Source of the DNA: Euryodendron excelsum
Taxonomy: Eukaryota > Streptophyta > Magnoliopsida > Ericales > Pentaphylacaceae
Assembly: GCA_033060915.1 (NCBI GenBank)
Contig: CM065377.1
Location: forward strand, 52,128,683 to 52,192,682
DNA: 64,000 nucleotides
Reading direction: 5' to 3'
The notes below the pieces were generated by a model. That model saw only the letters and a list, made by a program, of their open reading frames with translations. It did not search any database and was not told the DNA's origin. Positions 48,085 through 60,357 of this stretch are shown here, in pieces (the first letter of the stretch is position 1; every line of letters begins with the position of its first letter). The translations under genes and the position numbers were made by a program.

Positions 48085-48500
48085 TTTCTTATTAAATCTT
48101 TTAAAATCTACGTGTATTTTCTACCACTCTTTACACTTACTTAGCGTCACAGATCACCATATATCTAGATAGCAGGAGATTCCTACTGTCTCGTCTACAA
48201 TAAATATTTATCCTTAAAATGAAATAACCATAAATAGGAACATCATTATCTATGTAATTTCAATATAAAAACACTGTTTGTATAGCATTTCTCTAATTTC
48301 TCCTATTAAAATTTTTAAAATCTACATGTATTTTCAACCACTCTTTACACTTGGTTAGTGTCCGAGATCACCACGTATCTAGATAGCAGGAGATTCCTAC
48401 TGGCTAATCTGCAATAAATATTTATCCTTAAAATGAAATAACTACAAACAGCAACATCATTATATATGTAAATTCTGCTTGTGTAGCATTTTTCTAACTT
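48085..48500. repeat. ~215 bp tandem duplication
   Basis: Copies at about 48085-48298 and 48299-48500 share tctagatagcaggagattcc and aataaatatttatccttaaa. Both end in gtatagcatttctct-like text, which resembles the edge of the MITE at 61487. Confidence 0.88.
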
Positions 48501-50719
48501 TTACAAGAGAATAAATCCATAGTTACCTGCCGACCACAATTTATCCTAAAAAAATCTTCTCTCTTTTTTTTCTTTTCTTTTCTTTTTTTTTTTTTCTTTT
48601 TGCATTTCTACTTGGGCAATTCAGGTGCTGCAATTTCAGTGTAAAAACAAAATTTCAGGGAAAAGCTGAGGTGCAGCAAGTACAAAATAGATGCTTGCAG
48701 CATTTTAAAAACAAAGTAAGACAGATTTCCCACCCTGCATGGTTTAAAATTTTAAGTAGTCCTCACCTCAGGCACACCCTTCAATATCTCATTTTTTATA
48801 TAACATTCCCACTCAATTGCTATGACCTATGAACAAAGGACATGATACTTTAGGATTGTAAACAAATAAACCAATCTACTTGAACTCAGCTCGTATTCGA
48901 CTCATCAAAATCTCATTCAAGATCGGCTTGTTATGTAAATAAAGTCAAGTTTAAACACATTTTAAGACTCAAAATTTTTTTGAGATCAGATTTTCAATAA
49001 CCTTATATACACTAAAAAAATCAAGTTATTCGAACTCGGCTCAATTAAAACTTGTTTGAGATTAACTCAAAAGTTAAACTAGTCAAATTTAAACATATTT
49101 TGAAACTCGTCCGCTACTCGGCTCATTTATAGCCCTAATTATGCATATGTTGGATCCATATATTTTGACTTATAATTGCTTGTCTCATCATTAAATTACA
49201 TGAGAAAGAATGTATACCATCGGCATATTCATTAAATTGTGGCAAGTATTGTTTTATTATATCTGCAGTATTAATTTATTCTATATGGATAGTAAGAAAT
49301 AAATGTCACATGACAAAATCTGTTAAATATGAGTACTGAAAATTTTAGTACTAACGACTTTTTTTTTCCCTTTCTTTGGTGGCTGTTTCATATTTACAAA
49401 ATAATGCACCAAGAGCTATGCTCTTTACTCTCTTTATAGGTCATTGGGATATATTATACCAACAACTACCTCCACAAAAATTAATAGCACAGATTAGCCT
49501 CATTATATATATATATATATATATGGACCTAGAAGCTTAGTTTATATATGAAACAACTTTGTTTCATAGCAAAACCATTATTGTCAAACGGTATGTGCTC
49601 TGTCAATTCTAAATATGTGTCATTTATCAATTTTTTGTTTCGCTGACCATCTGCTGGGTTATTAATCGGTATGTGGCCTGTCAAGCTATAAGAATTCAAC
49701 GACTGACGTGTGACAAACAAGCCTTCATATAATAATCTATTTTAATTATGAATAGATGACAAAATAAACAATTAAATACTATGTTAACGAACTTTTCTGT
49801 AATGCATGGAATATCCGTGTCTGACGATTGACACTTGAACTCCTCCACTTAAGTAAAGGTACAAGTTTGAGATAAGTGTCGACATGTATTGTTGGATATT
49901 CACCCAACAAAATATCTAATAATTTGAGTTAAAATTTTTACTTATACATGAAGTGTTTTATAGCATCTTGTAAATATAATTTTATTTTATAAAATACAAG
50001 ACATATTAAAAAATGAGAGTATTTGGTCATGTACCCGTGTCCTTAAACATAGAAATTAGATGAATTAAACATTTAGTCATATACCAGCACTCAAAAACCC
50101 GTACTCGAGTCTATACAACATATGTTTTTGCGACAAAAAATTGATACAATATTTCTTATTTTACTTCCTTTTTTTTTCTTGGGGGGAGGGGTTTCCAACT
50201 AGGCTTCTTTCCTCTTACATGTTATAAGTCGTCGTTTAGTTGCTCTCTAAAGAACCTTTTCGAAAGGAAAAGGGACCAAAATGTTTTGGCCCATTTCTCT
50301 TGTAACTTTTTGATCGGAATATATAAGGGCCAGAATTGGTTTCTTTGATATGAAAAGCTTATTTTGCATTAGAGGTTTAGTTTTCAAAAACTTTGTGGAC
50401 AAGCCTCTTTGCTTGTAGCATTTGTGGAAAACCTAACCTCATAAGATTTATATTTTGCTTTGGGTAGGTGAGTTTGAATCAATTTCTATTTGAATTCAAT
50501 CTCATATGTGTGGTTTTTTCATAACACTGTAGCCCAATCCTAATGAAATAAAGGCTCTTAAGTAGATGCAAGGTGTCACGAGCTGTTCTACCTCATTCAT
50601 GCATCTTATTGCCCATTTCAAGTGTCTAAGGCGTGTCGGTAACAAAGTGATAAAGTTGCCTCATGCAGCCATCGACGTCCCAATTATTCAACAGTCTTGT
50701 TGTAATAATGTGTAGCCTA

Positions 50720-50905
50720 GGGGTGAACCGAGGAATTTTGTTAAGCCTTTCTACAATTTGGAGGATTAAGGTAAAAGTTTAAGAAGACTAATAGACCACT
50801 TCATATTATAAATACATAAAAATACATAGAACATAAAATAAATTTTGAAAACTTAGAGAGGCCGGCCCCTCTAATTGGCCCTTGCGTCGGTCCACCATTG
50901 ATGCA
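50720..50905. mobile_element. MITE-like edge pair
   Basis: Left ggggtgaaccgaggaatttt; right ggccggcccctctaattggc and gtcggtccaccattgatg. This is the frequent plant repeat pattern with a 'gtggatccgccactg'-like right edge. Ends approximate. Confidence 0.35.
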
Positions 50906-53074
50906 GCCAATTGCATGCTACATTCATGGCGCTTGTAGAAGAATCTAGTAATTTTTTGCTACACAAGCTTAGACATAGTGCTTTATTGCATTACTTGTCT
51001 TGCCATCAATTTCTTTTTGTTCAAATAATTAGAGACCATTATGATCGTTTGTTTCTTCCTGTCACTTTGTGAATGCTTAAAATTGTATTAAGAAAAGATC
51101 AGCAAAGTAAGTACTTATCCCCATTAACTTGCTAGTCATTTGCCAATGCTTGTATATTATCTTATGCTATGTTTGAAACTTGAATTTATCAAGAAAAAAT
51201 AAAAAATAAATAAAAAATAAGGAAAAAATAAGGAAAACGAGAAAAAATAAAAGAGTATTTTTTTTTTCTTTTTTTTTTCATTACCAAATCTTTTATCCAA
51301 ACACAACATTAATGAATTGAGATTTTTTTTTTTTTTTTTTTTTGCTTCCTATCATGTCTCCAATTGACCATTGCTTTACTTTAGTTTCTTGTATTGTTTT
51401 GTATTCTCTTGATTGTTTGTTGCATATTACTTACTTTGGGCAGCTGGTAACACAGGCTTTATGGAGGAGCTGCTCTCCTAAGGATCAAACTCCCCAAGGG
51501 ACTTCCAAATCCTACCACCAGTAATCCGTGTCGCCGGACTATCACCCTTGACATACATACATACATACATGCATATATATATGTAGGTTAACATTTGTCA
51601 ATGAATCCACGTTGGTTCCTCCAATGAGAAAGCAATCCTCGTGTCAAAAAGACAATATTTACATTTGTTTTTTACTTTCCCCCCTTTTGCTTTAGTCAGT
51701 ACTTACAACTAAACCTCAAATCCACTTGACGGCTATACATACCTCATCTCCATGTGTCTTAGGGATGATGCAATTACCAGTTTAGAACTCATCCTTACAC
51801 GTAGGCCATGGATAAAAAAGTAAAAAAAGTAATTTGAAAAGGAAAAACAAGTATAACAAACGATGTAGGTGAAAATATAAAAGTTATGCATCCATGAAGA
51901 TTGGTAAATGTTAAGTGATATCGTAATTACTACCATTTAGATATAAGCTTTACAGTGAGATACCCAATAGATATACAAAAATTAAAAATTATAACAAAAA
52001 TAATATCTAAAAACCAAAGTGCTATCTTTTTATTAAAATTTTGAGCAATTGCGCGGATAGTAAAATGTTTAAGAATTGAACTAATCTATGTGCAACATTG
52101 AACCTCAAAACCTCTTTCTCGTACACTTGTGCACCATGATGAGAAACCATATTAACGTGTTTCTTGTTTTGAAATGACAAGTCTCAAATTACCGTTTCAT
52201 TTTGTACACAAGTTTTATATATTGTTTTTATATGTGTAACATTACTCGAGTGAACTGATCTCACGCTTTAAATATCTTAAGTGTTATTAATTTTTTGGAG
52301 TCACTATCAAAGCATTTGACTCAATAATTATCTGGTGTGTGTGGGATGAAGGGACTGTATAAATTTTAAAATTAATCGAAGTACGCGCAAATTAACTCAA
52401 ATACTTGGTTAAAAAAAAAATATTACTTGAGTGATATTTATAACCTTATGTTGCTTACACGATATCATGATTGAATATATTAAAATAAATTAATCGAAGT
52501 ACGCACAAATTGATCTGGACACTCGGTTAACAAAAAAAAAACATTACTTGAGTGATATTTACAACCTTATGTTGCTTACACAATATCATGATTGAATATA
52601 TTAAAATTCTAGTGACTCACATATATGTCATGATTTTATTAGAAATACATTATAGGTAATCATATTTCTTATCAATTCTTTTTTCTCTTTTAAATACAAT
52701 TGAATGGATTTAACATAAATTTATTAACAAAAGTCTTACTACTTTATATTTAGATGTGAAAAATAGATTAAAAAATAAAATTGTATATAACATTACTTTT
52801 CATATGATTATAGGAAAGTGTAGTTGGAAACTTTATCACAAATTTGTAGTACAAATTAAGTTCTCTAATACAAAGTACAAACACGTCAAAACTTGTACAA
52901 TCTCTCTATTATATGTGTGTGTTACTGTGCATGAGAGAGAGAGAGAGAGAGAGAGATTTTAACTTTCGATAGGAGCTTTAAACCAACGGAGAAACAATTC
53001 TGCAGGCGGCAAAGATGCCACAACTTACAATCCATGGAACAAATCCTCTGCAAAGTAAGGACTTTATTTCAAGG

Positions 53075-53079
<5 letters not shown>

Positions 53080-53104
<25 letters not shown>
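53080..53104. repeat. (CT)n microsatellite
   Basis: About 12 CT units; the matching place in copy A (36347-36356) has only about five. Confidence 0.9.
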
Positions 53105-53109
<5 letters not shown>

Positions 53110-54790
53110 CAACTCATTAGTGATTTCTTGGATTGTTTTGTTTTTTTATTTACTCTGATCTTTCCTTGAATTTTAATTGCATTATATACTCGATCTTCAA
53201 TTATACTAATTCTAGGTTAAAAAAAAAAAAACTCGCAACTATTATTTAATCTGGTCAAGTTAGAGTTTCATAAGAGTTTGAAGATGTGCAGTGAGGCCTA
53301 AATCCAAATTCAACAAATTAATTCAAGTGGAAATGAGATAACTCAAAATTTCATATAGCTATCATATATGTGTATACATCTATATGTGTGTGTATATGAC
53401 TTCTAGCTTGTTCCTTGAACATGGAAAATATTAAACATTAAAAGTTACGCATTCTGTAACCACGAGTTGTGCGATAAAATCTAAAATTTTTAGATCTTAC
53501 AAAAAAAAAAAAAAAAGGGTCTATAAACCTCTCTAAACCGCTCTAAACTATTAATTTTTGTAATTAAAAATCATTATATATTCTAGTTCCAACACATCAT
53601 TATATATGTAGAAACATTTTGTATCATTTTTTTTTTTGTTTTTATATTATTACTGCCGTCCATGGGGAGTGCTCTTTATGATCTCGTGCAGCTCATTATT
53701 CATGATTCTACTGCCATGTATTTAGCCAATGAGCCTCACAGCTAACCGCTTATGTTTTCATGTAATATTTGTACCTGTCGAAATAAATAAAAAAATCATG
53801 AAATATTTGTTTGGAATATATTCCATTTTGAGAGGACCGAAGCAATCAATTTATTGATATTGAAAGCCACAAACAAATAATTATTTTATATTAGCACTGG
53901 TTTTTGTAAGTGGAGGAGTAACGACTCTTGCTCCAAAAAAATAAAAATTGGCGGCAACAATTTTTTCATGTCGTACAATGATCAATTATATATAGTTATA
54001 TAATTATGTTAAATATTAATCATCAAATATTATGTTCTCTTAAGAAGAAAATTTTAAATATTAAATCTAACACTCCTCATTATTATTTGCATAGTTATCT
54101 GAACATATTTTATTATTAGAAGCAAACTCAGCCTAAGTTCTAAATTTTCCACAAAGCCTTTCCAAAATATTTATTTATTTATTTATATTCTAACTGAGTA
54201 TTCGGACTAATTTGAGTGTACCTCGACTAAATCCAAAATCCAGAAATAGAACCAGGAATTTTGTTTAGGACATGAAAGACCAAGATAAAAAAAATCTAAT
54301 TTTTTTGAGGGGTTAAGATAAAATTTTTTAAATTTTAGAAGGTCAAGGTAAAAACTTTTTAATCTTTTTTAGGGACTAAAGCAAATATTTTTAAATTTTT
54401 GAAAGGTTAAAGTAAAAAAATTTCAATTTTGTTAAGGCTAAGAAAAAAGTTATTGAATTTTGGAATGTCAAAAGACAAAATTCTGAAATTTGAAGGGGGA
54501 AAATAGAGTGAGGGCAATATACCTTCTTAATGTAAAAATACTTAAAATTAATAGGATCATTTGAAATTTTGTCAAAAGTAATTATCCATGAGTAGTTTCC
54601 CCTAACAAAGTCTGTGTAGACTCTCGTTTCACACAACTTAGATAATTACTAGGTCAAAGACTATAAGAATGATCCTAAAAAATTAATAGCACTTAAAAAG
54701 TTTTAAATATAAAATCTTAGAGAGAGAAAATCTCAAATTCCAAACCGAAACCACAATGCTTAGGCTTATTTTCTCCCGCCAATATTACTA

Positions 54791-55211
54791 GGGTAAATTA
54801 CACTAATTACCCTATGTTTTAAAAAATGTAAAAAAATACTCATCACTTACAAACAATTACACCGCATACATTTACTTTTTTATTCTGGTAACGGATTCTC
54901 CCGTGTTAAAGGGATTACGGATGTTTGAAATTACTTTATTACCCTTACTATCCCACTTTATTTACTGAAATCTACACTAAAGGCTAGCTTTTTTTCCTTT
55001 CTCTTTTATCTTTCTTTTCCTCTCTTTTCTCTCTCCTCTTTTCTAAACCTACCACAGCCATCGAACAGTGATGACTCCTCAACCCGAGAAAATATTCAAA
55101 AAAATATTCAGTATAACGGTGAGCAAGACATCTCATTCCCTTCTCTCTCTCTATAAGCCATACCTATCTCCTTCTCCCTCTTTTGTCTCTTCCATCGCAC
55201 AATTCATCGTC

Positions 55212-55275
<64 letters not shown>

Positions 55276-55961
55276 CCATAAACCGGCCACCTCCTTTCTC
55301 TCTCCGTCAGCCCTCAAACCTGCCACTGTTACCCACCCTACTTTCCCTTTTCTGAATCTCTTTAACCACCATTACACCTCAGTAATTTCCTACAACAATG
55401 AAACCCCATTGAACCAGTAGGCATGTTCCAACACAGAATATCAACCACGATGGAGGATGGATACTTCAATGGTGGGATTGGGGGCTTGCGGAGGCGTGAC
55501 ACGCGGTGGGGCTGGCAACGAGGGTACTTCCATGGTGGATTTTGGTCAACTAGTCTGGTTGGTTTGGGTGGTGATTAGGGCTCTAATTGGGGCTGATATG
55601 GGTTTGTATATATGCATATGGATATGAAATTGGGCACTGATTGAGGGATTTTGTGTTGACTGGCTTTAATGTTATAAATATGTATAGAGATAAAGAGAAG
55701 AAAGCCAAGGGAAATCAAGGTGATGAGTGTGGACCAGTGACTATTAAAGGTGGGGCTGATCTGGGTTTGTATATTTGTATTTGCATATAGAGTTAGAAAC
55801 TGATTGAGGATTTTGCATTCACGGCTTGATGTTGTAAACATGTACAGATGGTGGGATTAGTTGAAAGGGATTGTGGTGGGTTCGATCTGTGGTGCATAGT
55901 ATTGGTGAGGGTGGATGGTTGGTGAAGGTAGTCCGGTATGGGATTGGGATAGGGTTTGTGT

Positions 55962-55996
<35 letters not shown>

Positions 55997-56415
55997 CATG
56001 GAGATTGTGTTCTGGTAGGTGAAGGGAATAAGAGAGTGGAGATGGTGATGACAATGGGTGAGAAAAAAATAAAAATGAAATATTTTTTTATTATATGTTT
56101 TTCAATAAAAAATATGATTGGTGAACAAAGTTAATAAATTAATTATAAGGTGAGTTTTTTATTTGAATGACATTTGGCAAGGGTAAAGTAGGGATTTTAA
56201 ACTATAATATGATGACATGAGTATTTTCTGTTATACTTTTTAACGAAAACTTGACGGAAGGCGGAATATATAATATAAATTTGATAAAAAAAAAAAAAGA
56301 GGTCAGTTAATTGTCAGTAACAGTGAGTAAATGAGGAGTATTTTTTTTATTTCTCAAAATGAGGATTATTTTTTTATATTTCTCAAAATGTCAAGGTAGT
56401 CAGTATAATTTACTT
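54791..56415. mobile_element. Non-autonomous MULE-type transposon, 1625 bp
   Basis: Starts gggtaaattacactaattac and, inverted from the right, aagtaaattatactgactac; similarity of the ends continues through ttttaa/gaaatataaaaaaat-like text. Flanked by atattacta (54782-54790) and atattaata (56416-56424), a 9 bp duplication with one mismatch as expected for Mutator-type elements. Block Y copy A has the unfilled site, atattaata at 37967-37975. Inside are (CT)n at 55216-55273, (GA)n at 55967-55993, and a GT-rich region (55440-55860) with a ~95 bp internal duplication. No transposase. Confidence 0.85.
55216..55273. repeat. (CT)n microsatellite, 29 units
   Basis: Uninterrupted tctctc run inside the MULE. 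The Ser/Leu-rich open frame across it is compositional. Confidence 0.95.
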
Positions 56416-56430
56416 ATATTAATATTGTTC

Positions 56431-56686
56431 GAGAAAATATTTAGTGTAACGGTGATGTCATATCATCATGCTGATATGGTATCACAAACTAATAAAAATG
56501 AATCAAAATATAATTTTTATCTTTATCACCTAAAATTAAGAAATTAGTTATGATATTTTATTTATACTTTCCTACTAATTAACATGACATCTTATCACAT
56601 GATACATACGTCGATAAATTTCATTAATTTATAATATCACGTTAATTATAATAATATAATATCACCGTTACATTAAATATTTTCTC
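56431..56686. mobile_element. MITE, same family as the one at 31211
   Basis: Starts gagaaaatatttagtgtaac and ends, inverted, gagaaaatatttaatgtaac; inverted similarity runs about 28 bp. 256 bp, no ORF. It lies 16 bp from the MULE end and is absent from block Y copy A (37976-37990). Confidence 0.85.
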
Positions 56687-57413
56687 AATCGAATAGGACC
56701 GACAGATACTGATGAGTTTTAAAAAGAAAGCGGACCCCTAGGCCTCAGAGGACTTATCTTTAGTACACATAATTATTCATGTATCTCTGTCATATCGATT
56801 CGGAATTCTAAGCACTCTGTGGTAGATAGACAGATAGAGGGAGAGAAGAAGGGATGGGGTTTGTGTGGTGGTATTTGTTGCTACGTAGTCCACCAAGGCA
56901 ACCGTGACCCCTAAAATTGACGACCCAATATAGACAAAGGTGAAATGATTGGGCATTAGATAATATTACATTTTTAAGTTGACAAATGAGTTAAATTTGT
57001 CAAAACCCAAAAATAACATTGAGAGAGAAATTTTCTTTTGTATAAGCTATAAAACTTTATGTTAATTGTAAATATTTTTCTATATAAATATTTATAATAA
57101 TAAATTCGAACAATTCATGTACATACATGATAAAAAATAACAAAATAATTAATATAAAATTGACAACTATATTTCAAACATTGTCACCGAATGTTATTGT
57201 TAAACATTTAAATTGGCCTAAAAATTAAAAAAGCGACAAAAAACATTGGAAACACTTTTATTCAATTCGTGACAATAATCGTGCAATAATTAGTACTATG
57301 TTCCAAAACATAGTCCCGGAACTTTATTGTTAAACATGTGATTAACAAGCGCATCCGAATCAGAGGTAATTATTTTTCAAAACATTGGAAACACTTTTAT
57401 TCAAGAGTTTGGT

Positions 57414-59216
57414 TGAAGAATCAAACTCAATCTTCACACCACCAATGGAAACATCGCCTTTTTTTGGGACCAAGGTTACCAAAACAGTGTCATCATCTTC
57501 AGCTTCAAGGTCCTCCAGAAGATCAGTTATCCCCAACCTCAGGCTAGTCTTCGTCTTCTTCTGGTTCTTCAGTTTCCGGGGAACATTTACAAAGCTTCCG
57601 GCGAACTCAGACTTGTCCGGCCCACTCCCCTCCTCGTATTCATCGTTAACAAAAACATCCAACTTCACGAACCCGTCTCTATCGACCTCTATCCCTTCTA
57701 TCACCAGAATTTCCTCTTCATCTTCCTTCTCCTTCTTGCTCCTCGATTTCTTCGGCCTCGGAACCGTCACCGTGACCACCTTATCAAGTTTTATGGGGAA
57801 AACGTCGGCGGACTTTATCAATGGCGGCGGACTTTATCACCTTCTTCTTCAAAAGCTTCGAGATTCGAGGAGTTGGCTTAGATTTCAGCCATGGGACGTC
57901 GACTTTTAGATAGTCATATCCAAGCTTCGTATTATCGAGACAATCTTTGACTTTAACCTTAATAAGCTGAGCATTCTCGTGGTAGAAGACGAACGATGAA
58001 TTTAACCAGTCCGGATCGGTGAAGTCCTTACGTTTTCCTCCTAACGTTTTCCATATCTTCCACATCCGATCGACGTTTCAGTGATGAGCGAAGAATATCG
58101 GGTCTCGCCCGGCGGAGTAGAAGTTACCCATATTCTCTCCGTTGGGCTGGTTCGGGTCGCCACACCAGCGGTGAATCGGAGCGTGAGGGATGTTCTCGAG
58201 GGACCCGGCTCCGGGATCCGGGTCATCCCCGGCCCGGTAAGCGCTTCCCATGAAGAGCTTTGGAGTCTTGCCGCCCGACACCACTTGTCTATACATGATA
58301 GTGAGGTTGCTGGATATTTGTTTCTCGCTGGTTATAGTCGGCTCGGTTCTATTGTAGTCAAGTTCAACCTGGGTCGGCGGCAGGCGGTTGGCGTTGCGGA
58401 GGCTGTCGTAGAGCGACACATTGGGTTCAGTGCACATAGCCGGAAATGTCATGCCGGCGGAAACGTCCCAGTTCCAAAATGGCATAGCAAAATTCGGATC
58501 GTCAATCAATTTGCCCAGAATTTTTTCGAAGAAATAGAGGTAGTATCTATGAAAAGGAAAGAAGAGCCAAGAGTTGTGAACTTGAATATCAAGGTCCGGT
58601 AACCCGACTTAGCTATAAGCTCCATCACAGTAAGCAGAGTGGATACTAGCTTGTTGCCAGAAGCTACGTGGGTCATCGTCGGGAAGTTCCCTCATGAGTT
58701 GAACGGCTTTCGAAAACTTGGCTATGTATTTCTGGTCGGCCAAATGGACTGCCGGCCGGAGTCGCAGGCGGTTAGGCGGAGGAGGAAGCTTGAAATCGAG
58801 GATCTTTTTGGTTACCGGCGGACAACAATTTGTGGGTTGTGCGCTGGTGGGCAAGTCTGCCGCGCCACATCTGGTTAAATCTGGTGCTGCGATGGGAGCG
58901 GCAGAGGCTAATGGGTCGGCAACGAGACCGGCGCCGGAGCCGTAGAGCCCTCCTAACCCGATAAGCATATCCCTCCTGTCAAACTTCCCTAGGGAAGTTC
59001 CACCATTTTTGGAGGTAGTAGTAGGGTTTTGGTCACCATCTGTGGCTTTGCATGATACTTTAAAGGAATGCTTATGGTTAGGCTTTCCAATTGTGGAATT
59101 TGTGTCGTCTTCTTGGAAAAGGGACAAGAAAACAGGGTGGTAGAGAAGGCGGCGGTAATGGTGGTGGTGAGAGTTGAAATAGAAGCCATGGCCTTGTTTG
59201 GGATTGTCTTCACCAT
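57414..59216 (-). pseudogene. PPO: Polyphenol oxidase pseudogene, PPO2
   Basis: Close paralog of PPO1 with the same start text (MVKTIPNKAMAS at 59216, MAS at 59189). Damage from 5' to 3': a frameshift in the transit peptide near 59105 (after TTQI); a TAA at 58609-58611 where PPO1 has Gln after GAYS in the CuA region; a TGA at 58078-58080 where PPO1 has Ser right after FFAHH, the last CuB ligand; a frameshift with small deletion near 57820, beside a duplicated ggcggactttatca; and loss of the stop codon (TAA to TCA, 57414-57416), letting that frame run to 57360. The 3' PPO2 region lacks the ~15 residue piece around VAMAAETAMA of PPO1. No active copper enzyme can be made from it. Confidence 0.95.
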
Positions 59217-59391
59217 GAAGGCATTAGATACATGTTTATATAATGCACTAACGCTAGGGTTCTAACTTTTCTCTGCAACATAGTAATCACGGGGACCCCT
59301 GTCGTTCTCCAAGAACAAATCAAAATAACTACAATCAACACTTGGGACAGAAAATATTTGAATTTTCCGGCTACACAAAAGTGTAAAAAAC
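59217..59391. repeat. PPO 5'-flanking block, copy 2, proximal part
   Basis: Homolog of 18957-19115 upstream of PPO1 (acccctgtcgttctccaag, tttgaattttccgg). Cut by the hAT-like element at 59392. Confidence 0.85.
59235..59242 (-). promoter_or_regulatory. TATA box of PPO2
   Basis: Minus-strand gcattatataaacatg, at the same place as the PPO1 TATA-like box and closer to consensus. Suggests that the pseudogene may still be transcribed; that is inference. Confidence 0.45.
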
Positions 59392-59629
59392 TAGGCAAAC
59401 TCAACCCATCCATGTACCCGCCCAATTATATCCATATAAAACAATTTAAAACCATTTAAGTTTATTAATGGATTTAATTGGATTGTATTTTATAAGTTTA
59501 ATTATAAACGAGTTTAAATGAATTGGATATGAGTACTTATTGGCCTAGCTAAAAATTTATAAAAAATTTACAGCCCACAAAAAATTTTCTTTTTTATATT
59601 TATTTTTAAAATAAATTTTATCCCCCTCT

Positions 59630-59815
59630 CCTCCCTCCAACCACCTTCCACCACCGCCATCTCAGACCACCGCCAATCACCACCCCCCACCCGTTAAGCT
59701 GCAGCATAGCACCACTATCGCTCACCACCACTCGCCGCGGCCTCCAAGCACTATCAAACACTCACCACCACTGCCAACCACCGCCGCTCCACTCATCGCC
59801 ACCCATCATCACCGC
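59630..59815. repeat. CAC/CCG-rich low-complexity stretch in the hAT-like element
   Basis: Degenerate ccaccaccgcc-type words, much richer in GC than the surroundings. May be a captured exon 5' region or a decayed trinucleotide array. Confidence 0.55.
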
Positions 59816-60108
59816 AACCATCTGCTATATATATAGTGAACTGAGAAATAGACCAAAAAAAAACTCACTTTGGGACAAATGTATACACACACGCATACAT
59901 AGGCAAATATATACATACACGCCTACGTCAATCGCCGCAGCACCACCACCGGCAGTTAGCTCCACGCCCACACTGTGAAAGCTGAGAAATTGGCTCTATA
60001 AGGACACTGCGGTATAATGAAAGAGTTGTGTGTAAATAGTCTGTGATAGTGTATACTTCAGTATTTCCTGATTTCAAATAAAAATAGACATGATTAGTAA
60101 AATACAAC

Positions 60109-60357
60109 CTGGCAAGTGATGGTGTCGTTGGTTCCGATCTTGGCGTTGTCGTAAGAGAAGATCGTGAGATCGACATCGGACATTAGTCCTCCGTCGAAGA
60201 GCCTAACCAGATGGTCCAGATCGTTCGCGATGAAATTGGCGCTATAAAGACACAACGAGTAAATTAGCTCGGAAAGATCTTTCCTTGGTTCACACGTGTA
60301 AGGCTTCAGGCGTTCACACATATCTCCCTTCGTTACCAACACAACTAAATGCTGGTC
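60109..60357 (-). pseudogene. Exon-like fragment of an unidentified gene inside the hAT-like element
   Basis: On the minus strand, ttttttcag precedes an open stretch of exactly 249 nt (83 codons, phase 0 at both sides) that ends ...TTGCCAG followed by gttgta, so both splice borders look canonical. The peptide starts DQHLVVLVTKGDMCERLKP, contains ANDLDHLVRLFDGG and ends GTNDTITCQ. I do not recognise the family. A possible next acceptor (tttctcag) lies near 59983. Composition is gene-like and unlike the flanks, so capture by the transposon is likely. Function is unknown. Confidence 0.5.

Larger units (their letters stand above)
43317..51732. other. Block Z, present only in the second unit
   Basis: 8.4 kb between X copy B and Y copy C, absent between X and Y in the first unit. 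It contains MITE-like pieces, three sets of direct repeats, AT microsatellites (for example 47039-47059, 49505-49524) and one small ORF, but no recognised gene. The first unit probably lost it by deletion, since X and Y are joined there cleanly at 34990; insertion in the second unit is the alternative. Confidence 0.7.
51733..57390. repeat. Segmental duplication block Y, copy C, adjoining PPO2
   Basis: Direct homolog of 34990-38697 with two extra insertions (54791-56415 and 56431-56686). It continues into the PPO2 pseudogene at its right end, which shows what copy A lacks. Confidence 0.93.

Noticed and set aside
43317..51732. Block Z as one large transposon
   Set aside because: No terminal repeats, target duplication or coding domains were found at its borders; deletion from the other unit explains it as well.
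55068..55355. Ser/Leu-rich open frame of 95 codons
   Set aside because: A (CT)29 microsatellite inside a MULE makes up its core.
58081..58945. Plus-strand open frames across PPO2
   Set aside because: They are antisense shadows of the pseudogene.
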